Of a stretch of DNA of 64,000 bases, positions 10,576 to 18,606 are shown piece by piece. The DNA lies in assembly GCF_019100495.1 (NCBI RefSeq), contig NZ_JAHRVA010000008.1, positions 110,506-174,505 on the forward strand, read 5' to 3'. Both the position numbers and the translations under genes were made by a program. This DNA is from Falsochrobactrum tianjinense (lineage in GTDB: Bacteria > Pseudomonadota > Alphaproteobacteria > Rhizobiales > Rhizobiaceae). The notes beneath the pieces are model-generated. The model did not search any database and was not told the DNA's origin. It saw only the letters and a program-made list of their open reading frames with translations. The stretch's first letter is position 1, and every line of letters starts with the position of its first letter.

Positions 10576-10650
10576 TGGAGCGGGCGAAGGGATTCGAACC
10601 CTCGACCCCAACCTTGGCAAGGTTGTGCTCTACCCCTGAGCTACACCCGC
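10576..10650 (-). tRNA. tRNA-Gly (GCC)
   Basis: The minus strand folds as a standard cloverleaf. The seven-base acceptor GCGGGTG pairs with CGCCCGC allowing one G-T pair, followed by discriminator T and an encoded CCA (10576-10578). The D-arm has GTAGCTCAGGGGTAGAGC, the anticodon loop is TTGCCAA giving anticodon GCC, and the T-arm has GGTTCGAATCC. It stands alone between the autotransporter upstream region and the aminoacyl-tRNA editing gene, which reads in the opposite direction. Confidence 0.97.
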
Positions 10651-10903
10651 TCGCGCCAGTCGTTTCCGCCAAGCAGGCGCTATATGGACCAACACTTCGC
10701 CGATTGCAACAGGGAAATTGCAGGAAATGCCGTTTCCCTCAAATAAACTCTATGCTGCCCTGTAAGTAGCTGTAAAAACACTTTATTGTCCTTGAAGCCG
10801 ATGGCGGTTCCGCTCCGGCGGCGAACCATATATGACTTTCAACAGGATATTTTCCGGTAAGAACCATCGAAATAGCCCGATTGCCGGGGGAAATGGAATA
10901 GAT

Positions 10904-11425
10904 ATGCCTCTGACGCCACAGGAACTTCACGATTATCTGCGCGATCTCGATATCGAGGTCAGGACTGTCGAACATCCGCCATTATTCACCGTGGCGGATT
11001 CGCAAGGCCTACGCGGGGAAATCACCGGTGGCCACACCAAGAATCTCTTTCTCAAGGACAAAAAGGACAATTTCTTTCTGGTGACGGTGGAAGAGGAGGC
11101 AGTCGTCGATCTCAAATCGATACACCATATCATCGGCGCAGCGAGCCGCGTTTCCTTCGGTAAGCCGGAAAAGCTGTTCGAATATCTGGGCGTCATTCCC
11201 GGCGCGGTGACGGTGTTCGGCGCGGTCAATGACAAAGAACATAATGTCGAGATCATTCTTGATGCAGGATTGATGCAACATGACATCATCAACGGTCATC
11301 CGCTGACCAATGAAGCCACGACTTCAATAGCGCGCGGCGATTTGATGCGCTTTCTTGAGGCAACGGGCCATAAGCCGCGTATTCTTGCCGTTTCGGAGGA
11401 TGCGAAAGCCACTGTATCGGTATAG
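10904..11425 (+). CDS. YbaK/ProX-type aminoacyl-tRNA deacylase (prolyl-tRNA editing family)
   Basis: A 173-residue protein of the free-standing prolyl-tRNA-synthetase-associated editing domain family, which hydrolyses mischarged tRNA (typically Ala-tRNA-Pro) in the cytoplasm. Family features seen: an N-terminal helix PLTPQELHDYLRDLDI, then TVEHPPLFTVADSQGLRGEI, the conserved GGHTKNLFLKDKKDNFFLVT segment with its lysines, and GAVTVFGAVNDK near the C-terminal half. The ATG at 10904 is chosen over an in-frame upstream start at 10832 because GGGGGAAA lies about 10 bases before it and homology begins at MPLTPQEL. It precedes the thioredoxin gene in the same direction, 120 bases away. Confidence 0.9.
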   Translation: MPLTPQELHDYLRDLDIEVRTVEHPPLFTVADSQGLRGEITGGHTKNLFLKDKKDNFFLVTVEEEAVVDLKSIHHIIGAASRVSFGKPEKLFEYLGVIPGAVTVFGAVNDKEHNVEIILDAGLMQHDIINGHPLTNEATTSIARGDLMRFLEATGHKPRILAVSEDAKATVSV

Positions 11426-11545
11426 ACTGCGGACGAATATTTGTTCGCCCGGCTGACTTGAAATCTGCGGACATAAGTACAAACTGAAATATCGAAACCG
11501 GTCACGCTTGCTGTCGTGCGAACCGGCAGACATGAGGAATATCCG

Positions 11546-12508
11546 ATGACAAGCCAGAACAATCCCTATTCCAGCGCAGGCGGGCAAATGTCGGCCAATG
11601 TAACTTTTGGTGCATCGGGTGCCGCGCCGGCAGGGGCTGATCTGATCAAGGACACGACCACCGCAGGTTTTCAGGCGGACGTTATCGCCGAATCGCGCAA
11701 ACAGCCGGTGCTTGTGGATTTCTGGGCACCATGGTGCGGCCCGTGCAAGCAATTGACGCCAGTGCTTGAAAACGCAGTGCGTCAGGCGGGTGGCGCAGTG
11801 AAGCTGGTCAAGATGAACATCGATGATCACCCGGCTATCGCCGGACAGCTTGGCATCCAGTCCATCCCCGCCGTGATTGCTTTCGTCAACGGCCAGCCTG
11901 CCGATGGTTTCATGGGCGCCGTACCCGAATCTCAGATCAAGGAATTCATCACCAGGATTGGCGGTCCCAGCGACCAGGAAACGGCGCTCAATGAGGCTAT
12001 AAATGCCGCAGCCGAACTGCTTGAAAGCGGCGATTTCGTGCAGGCCGCCAAAATCTTCTCTTCGATTCTTCAGGCAACCCCCGACAATGTCGATGCGGCT
12101 GTTGGTCTTGCCACTTGCCTGCTGGAATCGGGCGATGCGGAAAAAGCGCGCGAAATACTGGCAAGCCTGCCTGCCGACAAGAAGGATGCGGCGTCCGTGC
12201 GGGCGCTTGAGGCCAAGTTGGCGCTGGCCGACCAGGTGAAGCTCATTGGCGATCCGATCGAGCTGGAACGCCGCGTTCAGGCGGATGGCAAGGATTATCA
12301 GGCTCGTTTCGACCTCGCGCAGGTGCGCAACGCGCAGGGACGGCGCGAGGAAGCTGCTGATGAATTACTGGCGATCATGCGGGCCGATCGCACATGGAAC
12401 GACGATGGCGCGCGCAAGCAGCTTTTGCAGCTTTTTGAAGCGTGGGGCAATACCGATCCGGCAACGCTAGGTGCGCGCCGCAAACTCTCGTCTCTGCTCT
12501 TTTCCTGA
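11546..12508 (+). CDS. thioredoxin-domain/TPR co-chaperone (CnoX/YbbN type)
   Basis: A 320-residue protein. The N-terminal 30 residues are low-complexity. A thioredoxin fold follows with WAPWCGPCK (Cys64 and Cys67), and the cis-Pro segment SIPAVIAF is present. The C-terminal half (about 145-320) is helical with TPR-like pairs and matches the tetratricopeptide tail of CnoX, a holdase that works with the GroEL and DnaK systems under oxidative stress. Because the CxxC motif is intact, redox activity is also possible. The ATG at 11546 follows GAGGA at good spacing, so the upstream in-frame start at 11516 is rejected. The next gene is a LON-domain protein, a neighbourhood concerned with protein quality control. 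Confidence 0.88.
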   Translation: MTSQNNPYSSAGGQMSANVTFGASGAAPAGADLIKDTTTAGFQADVIAESRKQPVLVDFWAPWCGPCKQLTPVLENAVRQAGGAVKLVKMNIDDHPAIAGQLGIQSIPAVIAFVNGQPADGFMGAVPESQIKEFITRIGGPSDQETALNEAINAAAELLESGDFVQAAKIFSSILQATPDNVDAAVGLATCLLESGDAEKAREILASLPADKKDAASVRALEAKLALADQVKLIGDPIELERRVQADGKDYQARFDLAQVRNAQGRREEAADELLAIMRADRTWNDDGARKQLLQLFEAWGNTDPATLGARRKLSSLLFS

Positions 12509-12534
12509 TCGGGAAGTCCGGAGGCGGGACTATT

Positions 12535-12638
12535 AGAGCATTTCCAGCAAAAGCGTGAAACGGTTTTGCGTCGGATAATGTGACAAAACAAAGATTTGGA
12601 GCGGGTCCGGTGACTCCGTTTAAACAGGAACCGCTCCA
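12535..12638 (+). repeat. palindromic intergenic repeat, copy 1 (Bru-RS-like)
   Basis: This 104-base element begins AGAGCATTTCCAGCAAAAGC. It holds two hairpins: CATTTCC...GGATAATG enclosing GCAAAAGCG...CGGTTTTGC, then TGGAGCGGG...CCGCTCCA. Length and layout resemble the Bru-RS palindromic elements known from Brucella. It lies between the thioredoxin gene and the LON-domain gene and may act as a transcript-end or processing structure. Two related copies lie at 13702 and 14955. Confidence 0.75.
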
Positions 12639-12650
12639 AGGGAGATTGCA

Positions 12651-13340
12651 ATGCAAGTGGGCAATGCCCGTTACCGGACGGGCGCGGACATACCGGATGT
12701 TGTGGCGGTCTTTCCGTTGCGAGGCGCTCTGCTTCTGCCCGGCGGTAAGCTTCCGCTGAATATATTCGAGCCGCGCTATCTTGAAATGGTGGAAGCCGCC
12801 ATTTCGAGCAAGCGGATCATCGGCATGATCCAGCCGCATATCCAACCGGATGAAGAGGAAAGTGACGAGCTTGACGAGACCGCAAAACCGCCTTTGAGCA
12901 AGGTTGGCTGCCTGGGACGCATAACTACATTTTCCGAAACCGGAGACGGGCGCATTCTCATTACGCTTGAAGGCATTTGCCGCTTCCGCGTGCTCGAAGA
13001 GGTTCACTGCCGCCGTCCTTATCGCCAGTGTCGCATCGCGCCATTCCTCACCGATCTCGAAGATGCGCGTGACGCCGCCAATATCGACCGCGAAGCATTG
13101 CTGCGTGCCTTCCGCGACTATCTCGAAGTGCATAATCTGGAAGCTGACTGGGACAGCATTTCACGCGCGGGAAATGAAACGCTGGTCAACGCCCTGTCGA
13201 TGATGTCTCCTTTCGGAGCCGCGGAAAAACAGGCGCTGCTGGAAGCGGCGGATCTCAAAACGCGCGCGGCGACGCTGATCGCCATCACCGAAATGATGCT
13301 GGCCAAAATCAGGGATGATTATAGCTCGCGCCTGCAATGA
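12651..13340 (+). CDS. LON substrate-binding-domain protein
   Basis: A 229-residue protein consisting of a LON N-terminal (substrate-recognition) domain without the AAA+ or protease parts. Seen: [21 protein letters not shown], then [10 protein letters not shown], a highly acidic insert (about residues 64-77), [24 protein letters not shown] and CRFRVLEE. All of these match the start of Lon proteases. Such stand-alone proteins are common in alphaproteobacteria and their precise role is unknown. The downstream gene begins about 26 bases after this one with its own ribosome site, so the two are probably co-transcribed. Confidence 0.88.
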   Translation: MQVGNARYRTGADIPDVVAVFPLRGALLLPGGKLPLNIFEPRYLEMVEAAISSKRIIGMIQPHIQPDEEESDELDETAKPPLSKVGCLGRITTFSETGDGRILITLEGICRFRVLEEVHCRRPYRQCRIAPFLTDLEDARDAANIDREALLRAFRDYLEVHNLEADWDSISRAGNETLVNALSMMSPFGAAEKQALLEAADLKTRAATLIAITEMMLAKIRDDYSSRLQ

Positions 13341-13366
13341 AGATCGGGAGAAGATCGAGGAATGAA

Positions 13367-13558
13367 ATGGCTGAATGTGAAAAGACCGATAATCTCGACG
13401 TGAAATTGCTCGAACTGCTTGTTTGCCCATTGACCAAGGGACCGCTCGAATATGATGCGGAACATCATGAATTGGTCTCGAAAAAGGCCCGGCTCGCCTA
13501 CCCTATTCGCGGCGGAATCCCGATCATGCTGCCTTCGGAAGCGCGCACTCTCGATTGA
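13367..13558 (+). CDS. Trm112-like UPF0434 family protein
   Basis: A 63-residue protein with the family pattern [37 protein letters not shown]. The Cys-Pro of the zinc-binding type is present, although this short bacterial form keeps only one cysteine in that motif. Trm112 relatives act as small activators of methyltransferases; the role of the bacterial form is not settled. GAGG lies before the ATG at 13367. An ATG at 13337 would overlap the LON-domain gene by four bases and add ten basic residues not typical of the family. Confidence 0.85.
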   Translation: MAECEKTDNLDVKLLELLVCPLTKGPLEYDAEHHELVSKKARLAYPIRGGIPIMLPSEARTLD

Positions 13559-13701
13559 GCCGCAGAGCCTTTCTGGCGCGCTTTGATGGGATATATTCCG
13601 ACTGTTATATAATTTCTGATCGCGGCCTATTCTTTTTCATAAATTTCGCTGCGCTGATTATTGCTTGCCGCGCCGGTGGGTTCTATAACCCTGGCGGAAC
13701 T

Positions 13702-13795
13702 AGAGCATTTCCAGCAAAAGCGTGAAGCGGTTTTGCGTCCAGACAAGGCGTAAAACAAATAGACAGGGCGATTCCGTCACAACGGAAATCGCTCC
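13702..13795 (+). repeat. palindromic intergenic repeat, copy 2 (Bru-RS-like)
   Basis: The same element type as at 12535 and in the same orientation, with AGAGCATTTCCAGCAAAAGC at its start. The second hairpin is GCGATTCCGT...ACGGAAATCGC. It lies 32 bases before leuB, so it is probably in the leuB leader. The 140 bases between the previous gene and this repeat are AT-rich and may hold the leuB promoter; no clear boxes were identified. Confidence 0.72.
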
Positions 13796-13826
13796 GTTGC
13801 GTACGAAATAATAGAGGCTTGGCATT

Positions 13827-14939
13827 ATGGCATCCAGAAAACTCCTTCTCCTGCCCGGCGATGGCATCGGTCCCGAAGCAATGGCTGAGGTCCGCAAAAT
13901 TATCGCTTTCCTCAACTCAGGCCTCAATCTCGGTTTTGAGACTGACGAGGGACTGGTTGGCGGATCGGCATATGATGCGTGTGGGCAAGCCATTTCCGAT
14001 GCCGATATGCAAAAGGCGCTGGCAGCCGATGCCGTGCTGTTTGGCGCGGTGGGCGGCCCCAAATGGGATGAGGTGCCTTATGAAGTGCGCCCCGAAGCCG
14101 GACTTCTGCGCTTACGTAAGGAGATGGAGCTTTATGCCAATTTGCGTCCGGCTATCTGCTATCCGGCGCTGGCGCATTCTTCCTCGCTCAAGCCTGAAGT
14201 GATCGAAGGTCTCGACATCCTGATCCTGCGCGAATTGACCGGCGGCGTCTATTTCGGCGAGCCGAAGGAAATCATTGATCTGGGCAACGGCCAGAAGCGC
14301 GGCATTGATACGCAGGTCTATGACACCTATGAAATCGAGCGTATCGCCGATGTGGCCTTCGAGCTTGCGCGCACCCGCCGCAACAAGGTCACGTCGATGG
14401 AAAAGCGTAATGTGATGAAATCGGGCGTGTTGTGGAATCAGGTCGTCACTGCCCGCCACAAGGAAAAGCACGCCGATGTGGAACTGACGCATATGCTGGC
14501 CGATGCCGGCGGCATGCAGCTTGTTCGCTGGCCCAAGCAGTTCGATGTGATCGTCACCGACAATCTGTTTGGCGACATGCTTTCAGACGTTGCCGCTATG
14601 CTGACCGGCTCACTGGGCATGCTGCCATCCGCATCGCTGGGCGCGGCCGATGCGAAGACCGGCAAGCGTAAGGCGCTTTACGAGCCGGTGCATGGTTCGG
14701 CCCCCGATATCGCTGGCAAGGGCATTGCCAATCCAATCGCCATGATCGCTTCGCTGGGCATGTGCCTGCGCTATTCGTTCAATTTGATCGATGAAGCCGA
14801 CCGCCTCGATGCGGCAATTGCCGCTGTGCTCGACGATGGTCTGCGTACGGGGGACATATGGTCGGAAGGCACAACCCGTATCAGCACCTCCGAAATGGGC
14901 GATGGGATCCTTGAAAAGTTCAGGGCATTATCTGCCTGA
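13827..14939 (+). CDS. leuB: 3-isopropylmalate dehydrogenase
   Basis: LeuB oxidatively decarboxylates 3-isopropylmalate to 2-oxoisocaproate with NAD+, the third step specific to leucine synthesis. The 370-residue length is normal. Seen: [16 protein letters not shown] at the N-terminus, the substrate-binding arginines in [28 protein letters not shown], the metal-binding aspartates in [17 protein letters not shown], and the NAD-binding [18 protein letters not shown]. It is transcribed alone between two palindromic repeats. leuD lies about 5 kb away on the opposite strand and leuC is not in the window, so the leucine genes are dispersed. Confidence 0.98.
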   Translation: MASRKLLLLPGDGIGPEAMAEVRKIIAFLNSGLNLGFETDEGLVGGSAYDACGQAISDADMQKALAADAVLFGAVGGPKWDEVPYEVRPEAGLLRLRKEMELYANLRPAICYPALAHSSSLKPEVIEGLDILILRELTGGVYFGEPKEIIDLGNGQKRGIDTQVYDTYEIERIADVAFELARTRRNKVTSMEKRNVMKSGVLWNQVVTARHKEKHADVELTHMLADAGGMQLVRWPKQFDVIVTDNLFGDMLSDVAAMLTGSLGMLPSASLGAADAKTGKRKALYEPVHGSAPDIAGKGIANPIAMIASLGMCLRYSFNLIDEADRLDAAIAAVLDDGLRTGDIWSEGTTRISTSEMGDGILEKFRALSA

Positions 14940-14954
14940 TTTCTCATGCTATCG

Positions 14955-15042
14955 TGGAGCGCCGATCTGATCGTATCAAATCGGCGCTCCAGAGCATTTC
15001 CAGCAAAAGTGTGAAACGGTTTTGCGTAGGAAAATGCGTAAA
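14955..15042 (-). repeat. palindromic intergenic repeat, copy 3, inverted; probable leuB 3' hairpin
   Basis: The hairpin TGGAGCGCCGAT...ATCGGCGCTCCA (14955-14991) is followed directly by AGAGCATTTCCAGCAAAAGT and its pairing arm. The hairpin order is reversed relative to copies 1 and 2, so this copy is inverted. The GC-rich stem begins 16 bases after the leuB stop and is the only obvious 3'-end structure for leuB, though it lacks a clean T-run. Confidence 0.68.
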
Positions 15043-15051
15043 AGAACAGCT

Positions 15052-15777
15052 CTACTGAAGCATGAAATCCGCCAAGACGCCAAAAATGAGCAGGAAAATC
15101 AGGAAGAACTGAAACTCTCGCTGCTTTATGCGTATCGCGAATATTATTCCTATTGTTTCTACCGAGAATAGAAGTGTGTCGGCCCTGACAGATGTATAAT
15201 CCCGGGCAGGCAGATGGACTCGTAACTGGCTCAGATATTCGACCAGATTGAGGAACATGAAGAGTGAAAAGAGCCAGGCTTTTCTTGAGAGAAAATACTT
15301 CTCATAATCGCCATACTCTTTAACTTCATCCGGCGTCAGCGTGACGCAGACGAAAAACAGGCCGAATACGTAAAGTAGATCGAGTATATACGTATATACA
15401 TCATACTGCTTGGTTTCGCTCTCCAGGAGATAATCCCACCAGAACTGGATTATCCATAGAAAGACGACCAGAACCCAACCGATATGCATATAGGAAATCT
15501 TATGCCTGTTGGGATGCTGTACGAATTTGGAAGCAAAGATAAGCAGGCGTGACAGGCACAGACTGATGCCCATGCCATTGATAATTCTCATATGAGAGAA
15601 TGAATCAGCGAAATTGATCGCAGCGTCGACACCGGAAGCCAAATTGCACCTGTAATGATCTGGAGCGTCTACTCTTGCCGGAAATTCTTTAAATGTCGTG
15701 AATGTGATGGCCGCGCTCCCTTCATAAGCCGGGAGCCAAAATATCGCAGTGACGACATGATATCGCAGTGACGACAT
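15052..15777 (-). CDS. hypothetical multi-pass membrane protein
   Basis: A 241-residue frame of lower GC than its neighbours. From residue 63 onward it has several hydrophobic segments (ISYMHIGWVLVVFLWIIQFW, TYILDLLYVFGLFFVCVTL, AWLFSLFMFLNLVEYL, TLLFSVETIGIIFAI, FFLIFLLIFGVLADFML). It resembles small integral membrane proteins seen in rhizobia that carry a RIxxGM...FVQHP segment. The function is unknown. The true start is uncertain: the first 60 residues look unlike the rest, and the ATG at 15777 sits inside a 19-base tandem duplication. An internal ATG at 15591 (MRIINGMG) or a nearby TTG may be the real start. It is convergent with leuB and divergent from serA. Confidence 0.55.
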   Translation of the reverse strand: MSSLRYHVVTAIFWLPAYEGSAAITFTTFKEFPARVDAPDHYRCNLASGVDAAINFADSFSHMRIINGMGISLCLSRLLIFASKFVQHPNRHKISYMHIGWVLVVFLWIIQFWWDYLLESETKQYDVYTYILDLLYVFGLFFVCVTLTPDEVKEYGDYEKYFLSRKAWLFSLFMFLNLVEYLSQLRVHLPARDYTSVRADTLLFSVETIGIIFAIRIKQREFQFFLIFLLIFGVLADFMLQ

Positions 15778-15778
15778 G
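15741..15778. repeat. 19-bp perfect tandem duplication
   Basis: The unit ATATCGCAGTGACGACATG occurs twice in direct succession at 15741-15759 and 15760-15778. It duplicates the candidate start codon of the membrane protein in a different reading frame, because 19 is not a multiple of three. With a single copy the frame from this ATG would meet a stop after about 35 codons. Confidence 0.9.
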
Positions 15779-15834
15779 GACTGATTGATTTATGTCGCTA
15801 TGTGAATATTGAGACTCACCCTGAAAGCCCCCTC

Positions 15835-17073
15835 ATGACCGCACGTCTTTCATTCGCGCGCGAGCGCATCAACGTTCTTCTTCTCGAAGGCATCAATCAG
15901 TCGGCTGTCGATTATTTCAAATCGTCGGGCTACACGAATGTTGTTCACATACCCAAAGCGCTCGACAAGGCAGAGCTGATCGAAGCCATCGCCTCGGCGC
16001 ACATCATCGGCATCCGTTCGCGCACGCAACTGACGGACGAGGTATTTGAAGCGGCGCAGCGGCTCATCGCAGTCGGCTGCTATTCGGTGGGGACCAATCA
16101 GGTCGATCTGAAAGCAGCGCGCAAGCGCGGCATCCCGGTTTTCAATGCGCCCTTCTCCAATACGCGTTCGGTGGCGGAACTGGTGATCGGCGAGATCATC
16201 ATGCTGATGCGGCGCATCTTCTCGCGCTCCGTCAAGGCCCATGCAGGCGGCTGGGAGAAATCGGCCATCGGCAGCCGCGAGGTGCGCGGCAAGACGCTGG
16301 GTATCGTCGGCTATGGCAATATCGGCTCGCAGGTGGGTAATCTCGCCGAAAGCCTTGGCATGAACGTGCGTTATTACGATACGACTGACAAGCTGCAATA
16401 TGGCAATGTCATTCCGACCGACACGCTTGATGAGCTGCTCGCCATTTCCGATGTCGTCAGCCTGCATGTGCCTTCCAACAAATCGACTGCCAAGATGATT
16501 ACGGAAGCCCGGCTGCGCAAGATGAAGAAGGGAGCCTTTCTCATCAACAATGCGCGCGGCTCGGTGGTGGACCTCGAAGCGCTGGCACGCATACTTGACG
16601 AAGGCCATCTGGCCGGTGCGGCGATCGACGTATTCCCGACTGAACCCGCCTCCAACAAGGATCCGTTCACATCGCCCTTGCAGGGGCTTGAGAATGTCAT
16701 TCTCACCCCACATATCGGCGGCTCGACCGAAGAGGCGCAGGAGCGGATCGGCACGGAAGTCGCCCGCAAGCTGGTGGAATATTCCGATGTCGGCTCCACG
16801 CTCGGCGCGGTCAATTTTCCGCAGGTTCAATTGCCGCCCCGTCCAAGCGGTACGCGCTTCATGCATGTGCATGAAAACCGCCCCGGCATTCTCAACAGCC
16901 TGGTCAATATTTTCTCCTCGCACGGCATCAACATCGTCAGCCAGTTTCTGCAAACCGATGGCGAGGTCGGCTATGTCGTGATTGAGGCTGATGGGATGGA
17001 CGATTTCAGCGATGATGTGTTTCAGGCCCTGCGCGAGATACCCGGAACAATCCGGGCCCGTCTGCTGTACTGA
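15835..17073 (+). CDS. serA: D-3-phosphoglycerate dehydrogenase (short ACT form)
   Basis: SerA oxidises 3-phosphoglycerate to 3-phosphohydroxypyruvate with NAD+, the first step of serine synthesis. The protein closely follows the E. coli enzyme along its length: RSRTQLTDEV, GTNQVDLKAARKRGIPVFNA, the Rossmann motif GIVGYGNIGSQ, catalytic Arg in NNARGSVVD, the Glu segment DVFPTEPASNKDPFTSPL, catalytic His in PHIGGSTEEAQE, and a C-terminal ACT domain starting FMHVHENRPGIL. The ACT domain suggests feedback control by serine, as in E. coli. The ATG at 15835 gives 412 residues and aligns with family starts. A GTG at 15802 in the same frame would add 11 residues and cannot be excluded. Confidence 0.95.
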   Translation: MTARLSFARERINVLLLEGINQSAVDYFKSSGYTNVVHIPKALDKAELIEAIASAHIIGIRSRTQLTDEVFEAAQRLIAVGCYSVGTNQVDLKAARKRGIPVFNAPFSNTRSVAELVIGEIIMLMRRIFSRSVKAHAGGWEKSAIGSREVRGKTLGIVGYGNIGSQVGNLAESLGMNVRYYDTTDKLQYGNVIPTDTLDELLAISDVVSLHVPSNKSTAKMITEARLRKMKKGAFLINNARGSVVDLEALARILDEGHLAGAAIDVFPTEPASNKDPFTSPLQGLENVILTPHIGGSTEEAQERIGTEVARKLVEYSDVGSTLGAVNFPQVQLPPRPSGTRFMHVHENRPGILNSLVNIFSSHGINIVSQFLQTDGEVGYVVIEADGMDDFSDDVFQALREIPGTIRARLLY

Positions 17074-17217
17074 TCAACGAGCTTTTAGACGGCTGATCCG
17101 CGTGGTTTTCCGGAGCCGCGCGGGTCGTTTATTTGCGCCCGGTGCGTAAAGTCACCGAGAAATCATTGACTCTTTTTCTAAAGAGCTTAAAAGCGCACAC
17201 GGAAAAGGAGACACTCC

Positions 17218-17346
17218 GTGAACGCTTCCAGCGCATCACATAGCCTGTATGGAATGAATGGCCGTGCCGCCATTCGTTGTCCTATGGCGTCCGTTTCCAA
17301 AACGACCACGGCCACTTGCATTAAAACGACCACGAAAACGGTCTGA
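17218..17346 (+). CDS. threonine-rich leader peptide of asd, 42 aa
   Basis: A GTG at 17218 lies 7 bases after AGGAG (17206-17210) and opens a 42-codon frame ending in TGA at 17344-17346. The last fifteen residues are KTTTATCIKTTTKTV, so 8 of the final 15 codons are Thr (ACG, ACC, ACG, ACT, ACG, ACC, ACG, ACG). An intrinsic terminator follows 45 bases later, ahead of asd. This is the layout of a classic ribosome-stalling attenuator: Thr-tRNA shortage would stall the ribosome at the Thr codons and let transcription reach asd, whose pathway supplies threonine. Lys, Met and Ile codons in the same stretch may add sensitivity to other end products of the aspartate family. Confidence 0.75.
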   Translation: MNASSASHSLYGMNGRAAIRCPMASVSKTTTATCIKTTTKTV

Positions 17347-17373
17347 TCCCTTGGCCTGCTCGCCCTCTCTCCC

Positions 17374-17416
17374 CGGGTCTGGCCCTGGGAAAAGGCCCGC
17401 TGGTTGGCGGGTTTTT
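17374..17416 (+). terminator. attenuator: intrinsic terminator with candidate antiterminator
   Basis: The terminator stem is CCCGC (17396-17400) and GCGGG (17407-17411), extended by G-T and A-T pairs and followed by a T-run (17412-17416). It lies 30 bases before the asd start codon. An upstream segment CGGGTC (17374-17379) can pair with GGCCCG (17394-17399), which overlaps the 5' arm of the terminator, and would be mutually exclusive with it. This gives an antiterminator candidate as expected for leader-peptide control. Pairing was assessed by eye only. Confidence 0.7.
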
Positions 17417-17445
17417 ATGGAAGCGGAGAGGACAGGAGAAGACAG

Positions 17446-18480
17446 ATGGGATTTAAGGTAGCAATTGTCGGCGCCACCGGAAATGTCGGGCGCGAAATGC
17501 TCAATATTCTTGAAGAGCGCGGCTTTCCCGCCGATGAGGTTGTCGCGCTTGCCTCGCGCCGCAGTCAGGGTACGGAAGTATCCTATGGCGACAAGACGCT
17601 GAAAGTGAAAGCGCTCGATAATTACGATTTCTCCGACACCGATATTTGCCTCATGTCCGCTGGCGGCTCGATCTCGCAGGAATGGTCGCCGAAGATCGGC
17701 GCGCAAGGCTGTGTCGTTATTGATAATTCCTCGGCCTGGCGCTATGACGCCGAAGTGCCGCTGATCGTACCGGAAGTGAATGCGGATGCGATCGCAGGCT
17801 TTCGCAAGAAGAACATCATTGCCAATCCAAACTGCTCGACTGCGCAGCTCGTCGTAGCGCTCAAGCCGCTGCATGACGCAGCCACAATCAAGCGCGTTGT
17901 CGTCTCCACCTACCAGTCGGTTTCGGGTGCGGGCAAAGAAGGCATGGACGAGTTGTTCGAGCAGTCGCGCGCCGTTTTTGTCGCCGATCCGATCTCCACA
18001 AAGAAGTTCACGAAACGCATCGCTTTCAACGTTATTCCGCATATCGATACATTTATGGAAGACGGCTACACCAAGGAAGAATGGAAGATGATGGCCGAAA
18101 CCAAGAAGATGCTCGATCCGAAGATCAAGCTGACGGCGACTGCTGTGCGCGTGCCAGTCTTTATCGGCCATTCCGAGGCGGTGAATATCGAGTTCGAAAA
18201 GCCGATTTCGGCGGAAGAAGCCCGCGAGATTCTGCGCGAAGCGCCCGGTTGCCTCGTTATCGATAAGCATGAAGATGGAGGCTACATCACGCCTTATGAA
18301 TCTGCTGGGGAAGATGCGACCTACATCAGCCGTATCCGCGAGGATATCACGGTCGAGAATGGACTTGCTCTGTGGGTGGTCTCTGACAATCTGCGCAAGG
18401 GTGCCGCGCTCAACACAATCCAGATCGCGGAGCTTCTGGTTGCGCGCGGCCTGATCAAGCCGAAAGCTCTGGCCGCGTGA
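17446..18480 (+). CDS. asd: aspartate-semialdehyde dehydrogenase
   Basis: Asd reduces L-aspartyl-4-phosphate to L-aspartate-4-semialdehyde with NADPH. This is the branch point toward threonine, methionine, isoleucine, lysine and diaminopimelate for peptidoglycan, so the gene is usually essential. The 344-residue protein has the NADP fold VAIVGATGNVGREML, the catalytic Cys130 in ANPNCSTAQLV, the loop SGAGKEGMDEL, and the active-site His242 in VPVFIGHSEAVNIEF. The start follows a purine-rich ribosome site. A start 14 codons upstream would place the start codon inside the attenuator stem and is rejected. It is preceded by the Thr leader and followed by a strong terminator, so it is a single-gene unit. 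Confidence 0.98.
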   Translation: MGFKVAIVGATGNVGREMLNILEERGFPADEVVALASRRSQGTEVSYGDKTLKVKALDNYDFSDTDICLMSAGGSISQEWSPKIGAQGCVVIDNSSAWRYDAEVPLIVPEVNADAIAGFRKKNIIANPNCSTAQLVVALKPLHDAATIKRVVVSTYQSVSGAGKEGMDELFEQSRAVFVADPISTKKFTKRIAFNVIPHIDTFMEDGYTKEEWKMMAETKKMLDPKIKLTATAVRVPVFIGHSEAVNIEFEKPISAEEAREILREAPGCLVIDKHEDGGYITPYESAGEDATYISRIREDITVENGLALWVVSDNLRKGAALNTIQIAELLVARGLIKPKALAA

Positions 18481-18499
18481 TCAGGTTCAAAGGTTGAAG

Positions 18500-18527
18500 A
18501 AAAAACCCCGCGTGAGCGGGGTTTTTT
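18500..18527 (+). terminator. intrinsic terminator of asd
   Basis: The stem CCCCGC/GCGGGG with loop GTGA is flanked by an A-run on the left and six T on the right. It lies 20 bases after the asd stop and is a good Rho-independent terminator. Confidence 0.92.
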
Positions 18528-18606
18528 ATTGGCTGCTTGGTTGCGACCATGGAGAGGTGCTGTCATTCTGGTGGAAATACAGCGGATCTCTAGCAAGGTG
18601 AGAACA

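Noticed and set aside
17074..17445. Lysine riboswitch in front of asd
   Set aside because: The region is short and dominated by a translated Thr-rich leader and a simple terminator; conserved lysine-riboswitch elements were not recognised.
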